Assembly: GCA_902778535.1 (NCBI GenBank)
Contig: CACYYG010000034.1
Coordinates: forward strand, 17,332-81,331
Length of the DNA stretch: 64,000 bases
DNA from: an uncultured Prevotellaceae bacterium
Lineage (GTDB): Bacteria > Bacteroidota > Bacteroidia > Bacteroidales > Bacteroidaceae
Reading direction: 5' to 3'
The notes beneath the pieces are model-generated. The model did no database searches, was not told where the DNA came from, and was given only the letters and a program-made list of their open reading frames with translations. Both the position numbers and the translations under genes were made by a program. Below, in pieces: positions 1 through 8,680 of this stretch; the first letter of the stretch is position 1, and every line of letters starts with the position of its first letter.

Positions 1-2
1 TG

Positions 3-1076
3 CTGACCGACTCACTGCTTGAGACGACGCAGCTGGGTCTGATGGTATGGGACCTCACCGACGACTCGCTGCTCTACCAGCACAATGCGCGCCAACTGCT
101 GCGCCCTGCGTCGACAATGAAGCTGCTGACAGCCATCACCGCCCTCGACCGTCTCGGCGTCTATCACCGCTATAACACTTCTCTTTATTATAAGGGCACC
201 ATCACGCGGGGTCAGCTCAACGGCGACCTTATCTGCGTGGGCGGCATGGATCCGATGTTCGACAACGGCGACATGAAGGCGATGGCCAAGGCGGTGCGCC
301 AGCTGGGCATTACCAGCCTGCGCGGCAAAATCGTTTGCGACTACTCGATGAAGAACCAGGACAAATGGGGCGAGGGCTGGTGCTGGGATGACAAGAATCC
401 CACACTGTCGCCGCTGCTCATCGAAGGTTCTCCGATGTTCAGCAATGCGCTGACAAAGGAATTGCGGGCCGCTGGCGTATCGACGGCTGGCGCCACGGTG
501 AGCTCTGGCAAACTGCCTGCCGGCGCCACGCTGGTATGTACGCGTTGGCACAGCATCGACGATGTGCTGCTGCAGATGATGAAGGAGAGCGACAACCTCT
601 ATGCCGAGGCAACCTACTATCAACTGGCGGCCAGCTGCGGCCGTCGTCCGGCTACGGCTCGCGACGCACAGAAGTATGAGGAGGAACTGCTTACACGTGT
701 TGGCTTGCAGGGTGAGACCTATCGTCTGGCTGACGGCAGCGGCCTGTCACTCTATAACTACCTTTCTGCCGAGGCCGAGGTGATGATTCTGCGCTATGCT
801 TGGCAGCAGCCTACCATTTACAACCATCTGCTGGCATCGCTGCCCGTGGCAGGCGTCGACGGCACGCTGAAGAAGCGCATGACCGACGACGAGGCTTGCT
901 GCGGCAACGTCGTGGCAAAGACGGGCACCGTCACCGGCATTTCTTCATTGGCCGGCTATCTCACTGCGCCCAACGGCCATCGTCTGGCGTTTGCCATTAT
1001 TAACCAGGGCGTCCGATATGTTAGCGACGGCCGCCGTTTCCAGGACCGTCTCTGCCATATACTCTGCACTTTATAG
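3..1076 (+). CDS. dacB: D-alanyl-D-alanine carboxypeptidase/endopeptidase (PBP4, peptidase S13), 5'-truncated by window edge
   Basis: This is a penicillin-binding protein of the PBP4 class, which trims or cleaves peptidoglycan stem peptides in the periplasm. The three active-site motifs are visible in order: SxxK (STMK) near the start, SxN as SDN in the middle, and KTG (AKTGTVTG) near the C-terminus. The reading frame is open back to base 3, before the first in-frame ATG at 42, so the N-terminus with its signal peptide lies outside the window; family members are usually around 450-500 residues and about 357 are seen here. It converges on the M60 gene across a perfect 14-bp hairpin. The family call is firm; carboxypeptidase versus endopeptidase activity cannot be told from sequence. 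Confidence 0.9.
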   Translation: MTDSLLETTQLGLMVWDLTDDSLLYQHNARQLLRPASTMKLLTAITALDRLGVYHRYNTSLYYKGTITRGQLNGDLICVGGMDPMFDNGDMKAMAKAVRQLGITSLRGKIVCDYSMKNQDKWGEGWCWDDKNPTLSPLLIEGSPMFSNALTKELRAAGVSTAGATVSSGKLPAGATLVCTRWHSIDDVLLQMMKESDNLYAEATYYQLAASCGRRPATARDAQKYEEELLTRVGLQGETYRLADGSGLSLYNYLSAEAEVMILRYAWQQPTIYNHLLASLPVAGVDGTLKKRMTDDEACCGNVVAKTGTVTGISSLAGYLTAPNGHRLAFAIINQGVRYVSDGRRFQDRLCHILCTL

Positions 1077-1082
1077 GAATCA

Positions 1083-1124
1083 GAAGTAGTTAGAGGTCAT
1101 CTGCTATTAGCCTCTAACTACTTC
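1083..1124. terminator. Bidirectional terminator-like hairpin between dacB and the M60 gene
   Basis: A perfect 14-bp stem (GAAGTAGTTAGAGG paired with CCTCTAACTACTTC) with a 14-nt loop lies between two convergent genes. There is no strong T-run on either side, so it is terminator-like rather than a textbook intrinsic terminator. Confidence 0.6.
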
Positions 1125-1133
1125 AAAGCACCA

Positions 1134-4100
1134 CTACGGTCTGACGTAGTTTTTCTTTCCGTTGACAATATAGATGCCGGGCTTAGCGGCATGTTGCAGG
1201 CGCTGGCCTTGCAGGTTGAACATCTGCCTGTGGCCTGCATCGGTGCGAACAGCTATGATGCCGTCGGAATCAGGCTTCTTGTCGGTACACAGGACATCCT
1301 TCATGTTGTACATGGCGGTCATAACAGTAACGTTGTCCATGCCCAGATTAAGCACGACCTGCGGTAGGGCGACGCTGCGGGCGTTGGTGGCCCAGATGAG
1401 GTTGCCTTCGGCGTCATAGAACTTATGTCCTGCATAGTTGGTGCCGCGGAAAGTGATGGTCTTCTTGTTGTACGAAAGTGTGTAGTAGTCATCGACCACG
1501 TCAGGAGCATCGTCGGTAAAGAGCTCGTAGTCGCCGGCCTCGCCAATGGGAAGATTCTTGTATTCAGCCACCTCGTTGTGCTGGTCCAGGTTGTTCTTCT
1601 TCTTTCCGTTGGTAGTGGCGCAGACGCCCTCGAATATGTTATCGGGATCGGCGGGCTTCATCGGCTCTAAGTGGTCGTCGATGAACATGATGTTACCCAG
1701 CTTGCGCTCATACTTCTGCATATACCTGCGGGCGGCGTCGATCTCTGCCTGCGTGGTAGTGACGTAGTAATCGGCGTAGTCGCCCACATGGATATTGTTG
1801 CCAGGAACGAACATGCCGTAAGCCTCGAAGAACTCCGAGAGGTCAGCCTGTGCCACGTCGCATATTTTCTTGGCTAAGTGCAGATAGTCTGTGCTTCCCC
1901 TTCCGCTGCTCTTGTCGATAGGATTCTTACGCATGGCGCGGAAGAGGTTGGGCAAGAACTGTTCGTCGTGTTTCTGTACGTGGAAATAGAGATAGAGCTG
2001 GAAAAACATGCTGGTGGTCTGCCAGATGTTGCGCTCTAACCAGCGAGTGCCCTTGCCCAGCTCACAGAACACATCGACGGGCAGTTGGCGGCGGCTTGTG
2101 ATGATGCCCTGCTCGAAGGTGTTGATATTCGAGAACAGATTGTTCGAACTCTCTGTTGTACCGATGACGTTGATGCTGCCCTGGTGGTTGTGGCCTATCT
2201 CATGGCTGGGTCCCCAGATGCTGCCAGGCTGCGTCATCTTCTTGTAGTTCATAATGGTGGAGATGGTCGATTCGTCGTACCACGTGCCGTAAGTGGTGGA
2301 GTGCATATAGGAGCTGGCACCGCTGAAGACATTCCACACGTTGCGGTAGCGACCCTCGAAGTCCTCAACGCCCATATAGCGCTCCTCGTTCTCCACAATG
2401 CGGTCCCAGATGCGCATCAGGCCCTCCATCTCATTGGGTTCGGCCTGCTTCACCAGGTCGGCACCCATGCAGAACACCAAGTGCTGCGTCTTCAGGTTCA
2501 GCACAGGACAGGCCTTGAGCAGCTCTTTCTGCAAGAGCTTCCAGTCGGCATTGGTCATATTGCGTGTAGCATCCCAGTAGCCCTGCAGCCTTCCGCCTTC
2601 GATATGTACGGTGATGTCGGGATATGTATTGAGCATCGTCCTCGGATTGGTCACCTGATAGAAGACGTAAAGCATCTTCTGTTCAGAGTAGCGCAGCAGG
2701 TTCAGACCGGCCTTCAGTGTAGTTGTCTCGCCAGTGGGATGGTTGCCTGGCACACCGTCGGTGCTCACGGCCTCCATCATCAGCGTGGCACCCGCCTTGG
2801 GCCCTGATTCTACATAGACGTAGACAATATCGCCGGCATTAGCCACAATGCCCGTAGGATTCGACAGCCGTCCGAAGGAGTTGCTCATGGTGAAGTTGCT
2901 GGCGTTAGCCATTGTCTGGTGGTTGCTGTAAGGCTGGTAGCTGGCCAAGCGGAAGAACTTCTCATAGCCGGCAGTATAGCCAGTGGCCTCGTTGGTGAAC
3001 TGCTGCCAGGCATTGTTTTTCACCTTCAGCACCATGGCCTGCATGTCGGCAGTAAGGGCAGTAAAATCTTCGTTGGCAGCAAGCGCCTCGTCGCTGAGCG
3101 TCTGAATGTCGGCCTTCAGCGTGGTGCATGCCTGGTCATCAAACAGGTTGTTCAAGTGCTGTTGGAAGGTGGCCTTGTTCTGCACTAGATTGTCATAGTC
3201 GGCCTGCATCTGGCGCATCTGCTCAAGCACAGCCTCGTCTAACTCTACCTCTTCCAGCTTCCATACACTGGCTTCGGCATTGGTGCTCCAGTAGACGACG
3301 AGATGTCCCTGCGTGGTGGCATCATGCAGTCCGCCCTGGTCAGAGCCATAGCTGATAGTCCAGTAGGTTTCCCATTTGTCGCCAGTAGCTTTGATGTTGA
3401 AGAATGTCGGTGTGGCTCCCAAATGATAGGGCGTACTGTTCTGCGTCTGACGCAGAATGTATTTCTGCGTGACGGCTGTCTGCAGGCTCCAGCCGTTATC
3501 GCCTTTGTGCAACTGCCAATACTGGCTGAAGTTGGTGTCGTCGGGCTCTTTTGTGGAGAGGTCGCTGCCCTCAGTAAGCACGCGGCTGTAGATGCTGTGA
3601 AGGCGGTAGTAGGCACCGTCCTTCAGCTCGTTGGTGAAAGGACTGAGTTCCTGCATCCGAGCCAGCACGTCGGCCTCGGTGAAGTTGGTTTCGGCCTCAA
3701 TATACCAGTCGCAGCCGGCATCCATGGAATAGCTGAAAAGGGCATAGCTGCTGGAATTGGTGTTGAGGAAGTTGGAACCCGAGAAGTCGCTCTTCGACGA
3801 GATGTTCCAGAACAGGGCATTGCCCGTGGCGTTAGGACTCTTGCGGATATAGAGCCGTGTCTTGCCTGCTGCAGGGACGGCATAGTCGGCCTGCAGGTAT
3901 TCGCCCGTGTTGGCACTGCGCAGGTAGTAGCCGTCGATGTATGGCTCCAGTATCCAAACCTGACTCATCTTCTGCAGGTTTTTTGCTGCGGTGGTGGCAC
4001 TGCCGCTTGTCTCCGTAGAGAGATACCGCGATGTGCGCTTGCTCTTCAGGCGTATCAGACCTGTATCGAAGTCTTGAGCCAGTGCAGCCATACTGCCAAA

Positions 4101-4148
4101 TGACAAACAACAGATGATAAATGATAATCTGAGTAGAATGTGTTTCAT
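1134..4148 (-). CDS. Secreted M60-family (enhancin-like) metallopeptidase with C-terminal sorting motif
   Basis: This is a large exported zinc metallopeptidase, family M60/enhancin-like, members of which attack mucins and other glycoproteins. The zinc-binding HEIGH sits around residues 649-653, with a downstream Glu (TTESSNN) as the likely third ligand. I start it at MKHILLRL (4148), which gives a clean signal peptide ending …ALAQ; an in-frame upstream extension to 4283 would run through a terminator hairpin. The N-terminal half holds non-catalytic modules (a lectin-like region, then a helical stretch around residues 330-400). The last 40 residues (GQRLQHAAKPGIYIVNGKK) match the C-terminal sorting-type motif of Prevotella secreted proteins and resemble the end of the next gene. 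A promoter lies directly upstream, so it is its own transcription unit. Mucin as substrate is inference. Confidence 0.8.
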   Translation of the reverse strand: MKHILLRLSFIICCLSFGSMAALAQDFDTGLIRLKSKRTSRYLSTETSGSATTAAKNLQKMSQVWILEPYIDGYYLRSANTGEYLQADYAVPAAGKTRLYIRKSPNATGNALFWNISSKSDFSGSNFLNTNSSSYALFSYSMDAGCDWYIEAETNFTEADVLARMQELSPFTNELKDGAYYRLHSIYSRVLTEGSDLSTKEPDDTNFSQYWQLHKGDNGWSLQTAVTQKYILRQTQNSTPYHLGATPTFFNIKATGDKWETYWTISYGSDQGGLHDATTQGHLVVYWSTNAEASVWKLEEVELDEAVLEQMRQMQADYDNLVQNKATFQQHLNNLFDDQACTTLKADIQTLSDEALAANEDFTALTADMQAMVLKVKNNAWQQFTNEATGYTAGYEKFFRLASYQPYSNHQTMANASNFTMSNSFGRLSNPTGIVANAGDIVYVYVESGPKAGATLMMEAVSTDGVPGNHPTGETTTLKAGLNLLRYSEQKMLYVFYQVTNPRTMLNTYPDITVHIEGGRLQGYWDATRNMTNADWKLLQKELLKACPVLNLKTQHLVFCMGADLVKQAEPNEMEGLMRIWDRIVENEERYMGVEDFEGRYRNVWNVFSGASSYMHSTTYGTWYDESTISTIMNYKKMTQPGSIWGPSHEIGHNHQGSINVIGTTESSNNLFSNINTFEQGIITSRRQLPVDVFCELGKGTRWLERNIWQTTSMFFQLYLYFHVQKHDEQFLPNLFRAMRKNPIDKSSGRGSTDYLHLAKKICDVAQADLSEFFEAYGMFVPGNNIHVGDYADYYVTTTQAEIDAARRYMQKYERKLGNIMFIDDHLEPMKPADPDNIFEGVCATTNGKKKNNLDQHNEVAEYKNLPIGEAGDYELFTDDAPDVVDDYYTLSYNKKTITFRGTNYAGHKFYDAEGNLIWATNARSVALPQVVLNLGMDNVTVMTAMYNMKDVLCTDKKPDSDGIIAVRTDAGHRQMFNLQGQRLQHAAKPGIYIVNGKKNYVRP

Positions 4149-4174
4149 GTTGTAGTAATATTGGTATTGCTCTG

Positions 4175-4205
4175 CAAAGATAGCGAAATCCTGGCAGATG
4201 ACAAA
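4175..4205 (-). promoter_or_regulatory. Bacteroidetes promoter of the M60 gene
   Basis: On the minus strand the -7 box TATCTTTG (4175-4182) has TTTG (4202-4205) 19 bp upstream. It lies 26 bp before the chosen ATG, which supports that start. Confidence 0.75.
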
Positions 4206-4235
4206 GAAACTGGCCGAAAAAAACGCAAAAAAAGA

Positions 4236-4277
4236 AAACAAAGCAGCTCGTGGCAATGCCCCCGAGCTGCTTTGTTT
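4236..4277 (-). terminator. Rho-independent terminator after the 4299-6269 gene
   Basis: A perfect 15-bp stem (AAACAAAGCAGCTCG and its complement, 12-nt loop) is followed on the minus strand by a T-rich run. It lies between the stop of the upstream secreted-protein gene and the promoter of the M60 gene. Confidence 0.85.
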
Positions 4278-4298
4278 AAACAAGTTGAATACGTTGTC

Positions 4299-6269
4299 CT
4301 ACTTCACCACCTTCTTACCATTGATGATGTAGATGCCCTTCTGGGCATTGTTCACGCGCTGGCCACCCAGCGTGTAGATGGCGTTGCTCTTCGGGCTGAC
4401 ATTGCTACCCACCGTCTCAATGCCGTCGACGATGCCGCTGCCATAATACAACAGGGTGAAGTTGTCGAAGATGCACCACAGGTTGGTGCTCTGCTCCAAG
4501 CGTGTGCCGATGACTATAGGCTCACCTTCAGCGATTGTAAACCTGATGGGCTCAATGGTGTAGTTACCCTCTGCAAACTCTACAGAGGCATCGCCCATGC
4601 TGTTAACGCCACTTCCGTCGTGATCAGGCAGTTCGCCCATGACAGGGAAGGAAGCCGTCTCGTCGTTAACGAAGAACACGGGGTAGTCGATGGTTGTAAT
4701 CTCATCATTCACTGTGTCCTCACGATAGAAGCCCTGAGCTGTCAGCTCATAGACGCCAGCGGGTGCACCCTCAATGGTCTGGCTGATGGTGAATACGCTG
4801 TGGTAGCTCTCAGCACAGTTGTTAATGTTGTTACCACCGCTAAGATTCTTGTTCGTGCAGTCCTCGCTCACGTTCCAGAAAGCCTGATTGCGGTTGTTGC
4901 GGCCGAAGTCATGATCCTCAATGAGGAACGTGGCATCCATCGGGTCTTCTTCGGTAGCAGCGCTCAGGCCTGCCTTGGCCTGGTCGAGTGAAGCAATTAT
5001 CCAAAGCGCATTCTCGCTGTCAGCAGCCAGGTTCTTGCCTAACACTGTGCTCTCACCGTCCCAGCCGAAGTAGTTGTCGCCGTTGGCAATGGTATAGGTA
5101 TAGAGGGGAATTGTCTCGTCATCGTCGATATAGCCAAGGGGTTCAGCCACTTTTGTAATAGTCAGCTCAATAGCAGGCGTCTGATCCATGAAATCACCAT
5201 TGAAGTACCACGAGTTTTCCTTATTGGCTACCTGTGACTCCAACCAGTACTTGCCATTGGGCATTGGTATCAGTGTCACATATTCAGGATGGGGTACCAA
5301 CGTGGCCTGTGTGCCCCAGCTGTTGCCGACGCCCCAGAACGAAGGAGCGTCTTCTTCAAAAGCTGCGCTGACATTCTGAATGATGTACTTCTGCTTGCTA
5401 AGCATGTTGGCCTCGAGGAAAGCCTGCTCAGCCTGCTGCAGGGCTTCAAGGGCAGCACCCAGCTCTTCAGCAGTAGTAGCGCTGGCGAGTGCGCTGACGG
5501 CAGCAGCAATGGCATTCGAGAGGTCACTTTGTCCTTCCGTGAAAGCCTCTGTACCCAACAAAGCCTCGGCAGCTTCAATCTCGTTCTGTAAAGATGCCTT
5601 GAATGCACTTAAAGGATCTGACCAAGTCAGCGAAATGTTGTCGAAGAATATCTTTGCATTGGATCCAGAGCCACCAGAAACTGCCTGTCCACCTATTTGG
5701 AATTTGCCCTCAGTGGGTTCTGTAATATCGAAAGAAACAACATCGGTCACCCATTCTGAAGAAGCAAATGATGTTTTAGTTGACAGGAAAGCCGTTCCCT
5801 CAGTAGGAACAAAGCCTAAGAGTGACTTGAACTGCTGAGCACCTCCATTGGCATTGTAAGCATAGACTGTCAGCTCATAATGACCTACAGGCAAGGTTAC
5901 TGCCTCAGCGGACTGATAATAGAAGGCATGCGACCAACCAACGGAGATGCCTAAGGCATTACCGCTATTTCCAGCATTGTCGGTTGCGGGAATAGGCGCA
6001 CCATTGATCTGGCCGTCAGTTCCATAGGCAAAGACTGCTGACATTGACCATGTCTCGGCCTGCTGGTCGTACAAGAATGTCCAGCCCGCATCAGAATAGT
6101 CAACGCCAAGGCCTTCTTTCGAAGTAGCAAGATTGCCTTCAGACGGTGTGCAGGCTTCGAATCCCGGGTTGACAACGTACTGACTGGTGACGTCGGTCTG
6201 TGCCTGGGCCGTCATTCCTACTGCCATTGCGGCGGTAAGAAAGAATGTCTTGAGTAGGTTTTTCTTCAT
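4299..6269 (-). CDS. Secreted multidomain protein of unknown function with C-terminal sorting motif
   Basis: This is an exported protein of about 656 residues that I cannot assign to an enzyme family. It begins with a signal peptide (MKKNLLKTFFLTAAMAVG… cut after AQAQ); the ATG at 6269 is preferred over an in-frame TTG two codons upstream. The first ~200 residues look like a carbohydrate-binding-type beta domain (starts VVNPGFE). A helical FIVAR-like, Ala/Glu-rich segment follows around residues 220-290, then two more beta-rich regions. The C-terminus (GQRVNNAQKGIYIINGKK) is the same sorting-type motif as in the neighbouring M60 protein, so both are probably delivered to the surface by type IX secretion. 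It has its own promoter and terminator. A surface glycan- or protein-binding role is plausible but not shown. Confidence 0.7.
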   Translation of the reverse strand: MKKNLLKTFFLTAAMAVGMTAQAQTDVTSQYVVNPGFEACTPSEGNLATSKEGLGVDYSDAGWTFLYDQQAETWSMSAVFAYGTDGQINGAPIPATDNAGNSGNALGISVGWSHAFYYQSAEAVTLPVGHYELTVYAYNANGGAQQFKSLLGFVPTEGTAFLSTKTSFASSEWVTDVVSFDITEPTEGKFQIGGQAVSGGSGSNAKIFFDNISLTWSDPLSAFKASLQNEIEAAEALLGTEAFTEGQSDLSNAIAAAVSALASATTAEELGAALEALQQAEQAFLEANMLSKQKYIIQNVSAAFEEDAPSFWGVGNSWGTQATLVPHPEYVTLIPMPNGKYWLESQVANKENSWYFNGDFMDQTPAIELTITKVAEPLGYIDDDETIPLYTYTIANGDNYFGWDGESTVLGKNLAADSENALWIIASLDQAKAGLSAATEEDPMDATFLIEDHDFGRNNRNQAFWNVSEDCTNKNLSGGNNINNCAESYHSVFTISQTIEGAPAGVYELTAQGFYREDTVNDEITTIDYPVFFVNDETASFPVMGELPDHDGSGVNSMGDASVEFAEGNYTIEPIRFTIAEGEPIVIGTRLEQSTNLWCIFDNFTLLYYGSGIVDGIETVGSNVSPKSNAIYTLGGQRVNNAQKGIYIINGKKVVK

Positions 6270-6317
6270 AATCAAAAAGTTTTAGTTAATAAATAAATAG
6301 AATGTAACTATTTGGTG

Positions 6318-6349
6318 CAAAGTTACGAACAATTTCCGAAACGTACAAT
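6318..6349 (-). promoter_or_regulatory. Promoter of the secreted-protein gene ending at 4299
   Basis: On the minus strand the -7 box TAACTTTG (6318-6325) has ATTG (6346-6349) 20 bp upstream, a near-consensus Bacteroidetes sigma-factor promoter. Confidence 0.75.
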
Positions 6350-6443
6350 TTTTTGGAGAAAAAAATCATTTCCTTTTGTTCAGATATGCGCTCAGCCAGC
6401 AGCCGGGCCGTCTACGAAAAAGCAGAAAAGCTTCAAAACATCG

Positions 6444-6526
6444 GTAACATGGGAGGTTACTGACAGTAACCACGTGGGTTACTGTCAGTAACCACGCGGG
6501 TTACAGTCAGTAACCCACGTGGTTAC
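6444..6526. repeat. Array of four 17-bp palindromes at exact 22-bp period (GTAAC…GTTAC family)
   Basis: Four units start at 6444, 6466, 6488 and 6510. Each is a 17-bp palindrome of the form GTAACCCACGTGGTTAC (unit 1 is degenerate) separated by 5-bp linkers (TGACA, TGTCA, AGTCA). The linkers also complete GTTACTGACAGTAAC palindromes between units. The array fills the middle of the divergent region between the secreted-protein gene and etfB. The same array type occurs at 49445-49505. Confidence 0.9.
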
Positions 6527-6621
6527 AAATAGGGAACATTTCCCCAAAGGACGACAGCAATGCCGTTTGATGCACAAAAGCGGGGTATTTGTGCACAAAT
6601 TGGCGGATTTTGTGCCATTTA

Positions 6622-6653
6622 TTTGGCTGTGTGCGCAAAAAAGCGTACCTTTG
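6622..6653 (+). promoter_or_regulatory. Promoter of the etfBA operon
   Basis: TTTG at 6622-6625 and the -7 box TACCTTTG at 6646-6653 are spaced by 20 bp. The etfB ATG follows 49 bp after the box. Confidence 0.8.
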
Positions 6654-6701
6654 CAGCCGATTTTTAAGAAGCTAATCAAATTTACACATTATTATATTTA
6701 T

Positions 6702-7589
6702 ATGGCATTAAAAATTGTTGTGCTGGCCAAGCAAGTGCCAGACACCCGAAACGTGGGTAAGGACGCCATGACTGCCGAAGGAACGGTGAACCGTGCTGCC
6801 CTGCCCGCCATCTTCAACCCCGAAGACTTAAACGCCCTGGAGCAGGCCCTTCGCCTGAAGGAGCAGAACCCAGGCTCAACAGTTGGAATCCTCACGATGG
6901 GTCCTCCACGTGCAGGTGAGATTATCCGTCAGGGACTCTATCGCGGTGCCGACACAGGCTGGCTGCTCACCGACCGTCTGTTCGCCGGCGCCGATACGCT
7001 CGCAACCTCATACGCTCTTGCCACCGCCATCAAGAAGATTGGCGATGTTGACATCGTCATCGGCGGCCGTCAGGCCATCGACGGTGATACGGCTCAGGTA
7101 GGTCCTCAGGTGGCTCAGAAATTAGGCCTCAATCAGGTGACCTACGCCGAAGAAGTGCTCTCGGTGAAGGATGGCAAAGCCACCATCAAGCGCGTCATCG
7201 ACGGTGGTGTGGAGACTGTTGAGGCTCCGCTGCCCGTGGTGATTACCGTTAACGGAAGTGCTGCGCCCTGCCGTCCCCGCAATGCGAAGTTAGTGATGAA
7301 ACACAAGTGGGACCATTGCCCGCTGGAAGCCCCCCAGACTGCCCCCGAGGGGGCCTCTAATGCTTTTGTAACCCCCTCGGGGGTCGAAAGGGGGGCCATC
7401 CTGAACCAGTGGTCAGTTGCCGACGTCGATGGCGACGTTCAGCAATGCGGTCTTGCCGGTTCGCCTACCAAGGTGAAGGCTATCAAGAACATCGTGTTCC
7501 AGGCTAAGGAGTCGAAGACTTTGACGGCTTCTGATGCTGATGTCGAGGGAATGATCAAAGAATTGTTGGACGAGAAGATTATTGGATAA
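6702..7589 (+). CDS. etfB: Electron transfer flavoprotein, beta subunit
   Basis: This is the small, AMP-binding subunit of the EtfAB heterodimer that takes electrons from acyl-CoA dehydrogenase. I start it at MALKIVVLAKQVPD (6702), the usual N-terminus, because the longer frame crosses the promoter. The family signature region (YTQVGPQVAQ-like, DGDTAQVGPQVAQKLG) is present. etfA follows after 5 bp and an acyl-CoA dehydrogenase lies 1.7 kb further on, so the three probably form one redox module. Oddity: residues ~209-233 (APQTAPEGASNAFVTPSG) are encoded by a GC-rich hairpin repeat that looks inserted in frame; length is otherwise normal (295 residues). Whether the Etf supports fatty-acid reduction, oxidation or electron bifurcation is not evident. 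Confidence 0.93.
   Translation: MALKIVVLAKQVPDTRNVGKDAMTAEGTVNRAALPAIFNPEDLNALEQALRLKEQNPGSTVGILTMGPPRAGEIIRQGLYRGADTGWLLTDRLFAGADTLATSYALATAIKKIGDVDIVIGGRQAIDGDTAQVGPQVAQKLGLNQVTYAEEVLSVKDGKATIKRVIDGGVETVEAPLPVVITVNGSAAPCRPRNAKLVMKHKWDHCPLEAPQTAPEGASNAFVTPSGVERGAILNQWSVADVDGDVQQCGLAGSPTKVKAIKNIVFQAKESKTLTASDADVEGMIKELLDEKIIG
7330..7397 (+). repeat. GC-rich REP-like inverted repeat embedded in etfB
   Basis: A left arm ending CCCCCGAGGGGG and a right arm starting CCCCCTCGGGGG flank an 18-nt loop, with outer C-run and G-run ends. The element is in frame and adds about 22 codons. Confidence 0.7.
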
Positions 7590-7594
7590 GAGAT

Positions 7595-8617
7595 ATGAAC
7601 AACGTATTTGTATATTGCGAAATTGAAGGTACTCAAGTACAGGAAGTATCTCAGGAGTTGCTGACCAAGGGTCGCAAGCTCGCCAATACACTGGGTGTTG
7701 AGCTCCACGCCGTTGTTGCCGGTACCGACATCAAGGGCAAGGTGGAGGATCAGATTCTGCCTTACGGTGTTGACAAACTGTTTGTCTTCGACGCTAAGGA
7801 TCTGTTCCCCTACACCTCGGCTCCCCACACAGACATCCTGGTGAATCTCTTCAAGGAGGAGCAGCCGCAGATTTGCCTGATGGGTGCTACCGTCATCGGC
7901 CGTGACTTAGGTCCCCGTGTGTCGTCGTCGCTGACCAGCGGTCTGACCGCCGACTGCACCGAGCTGGAGATTGGTCCGTATGACGACGCCAAGAGCGGTA
8001 AGCACTACGAGCAGCTGCTCTATCAGATTCGTCCCGCCTTCGGTGGCAACATCGTAGCTACCATCGTGAACCCCGACCACCGTCCTCAGATGGCTACTGT
8101 ACGCTCTGGCGTGATGCAGAAGGCCATCTACGAGGGTGAGTGCCGCAAGGAGGTCGTCTATCCCGAGGTCTCTAAGTATGTCAGCCCCGAGGCTTTCGTC
8201 GTGAAGGTGCTCGACCACCACGTGGAGGCTGCCAAGCACAACCTGAAGGGCGCGCCTATCGTGGTGGCTGGTGGCTATGGCATGGGCTCGAAGGAGAACT
8301 TCGACATGCTGTTTCAGTTGGCTAAGGTGCTGCATGGTGAGGTGGGCGGAAGCCGCGCCGCCGTCGATGCAGGCTGGCTCGACCACGACCGTCAGATTGG
8401 TCAGACAGGTGTTACCGTTCATCCAAAGGTTTACATCGCCTGCGGTATCTCTGGACAGATTCAGCACATCGCTGGTATGCAGGACTCTGGTATCATCATC
8501 TCTATCAACAGCGATCCCGATGCTCCCATCAACAAGATTGCCGACTACGTGATTGTTGGTACCGTTGAGGAAGTGGTTCCCAAACTTATTAAGTATTACA
8601 AGCAGAACAGTAAGTAG
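7595..8617 (+). CDS. etfA: Electron transfer flavoprotein, alpha subunit
   Basis: This is the FAD-binding partner of EtfB. The N-terminal ETF domain is followed by the C-terminal FAD domain, recognisable from GGYGMGSKENFDML, the Arg-rich SRAAVDAGW stretch, GQTGVTVHPKVY and ACGISGQIQH, with the terminal SINSDPDAPI / DYVIVGTVEEVVP. Length is 340 residues, normal for the family. It starts 5 bp after etfB and is certainly co-transcribed with it. It is followed not directly by the dehydrogenase but by the GxxExxY gene and a small membrane protein, so the operon appears interrupted. Confidence 0.95.
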   Translation: MNNVFVYCEIEGTQVQEVSQELLTKGRKLANTLGVELHAVVAGTDIKGKVEDQILPYGVDKLFVFDAKDLFPYTSAPHTDILVNLFKEEQPQICLMGATVIGRDLGPRVSSSLTSGLTADCTELEIGPYDDAKSGKHYEQLLYQIRPAFGGNIVATIVNPDHRPQMATVRSGVMQKAIYEGECRKEVVYPEVSKYVSPEAFVVKVLDHHVEAAKHNLKGAPIVVAGGYGMGSKENFDMLFQLAKVLHGEVGGSRAAVDAGWLDHDRQIGQTGVTVHPKVYIACGISGQIQHIAGMQDSGIIISINSDPDAPINKIADYVIVGTVEEVVPKLIKYYKQNSK

Positions 8618-8625
8618 TTTATAAA

Positions 8626-8657
8626 CACGAATTACCACGAATTACCACGAATTATCC
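8626..8657 (+). repeat. Tandem 10-bp repeat (ACGAATTACC) upstream of GxxExxY gene 1
   Basis: Three copies of a 10-bp unit (ACGAATTACC, last copy ACGAATTATC) lie between etfA and the GxxExxY gene. A degenerate counterpart in opposite orientation follows the gene at about 9109-9146. Confidence 0.75.
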
Positions 8658-8680
8658 ATTAATTGATAGCATGTTCGAAC

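Larger units (their letters stand above)
6270..6701. other. 432-bp divergent intergenic region
   Basis: The region holds the leftward promoter (6318-6349), the four-unit palindrome array (6444-6526) and the etfB promoter (6622-6653). No gene is seen; an open frame running in from 6519 to etfB is non-coding by composition and crosses the promoter. Confidence 0.8.

Noticed and set aside
6444-6526. CRISPR-like array
   Set aside because: Repeats are 17-bp palindromes with only 5-bp linkers; there are no spacer-sized unique sequences or cas genes.
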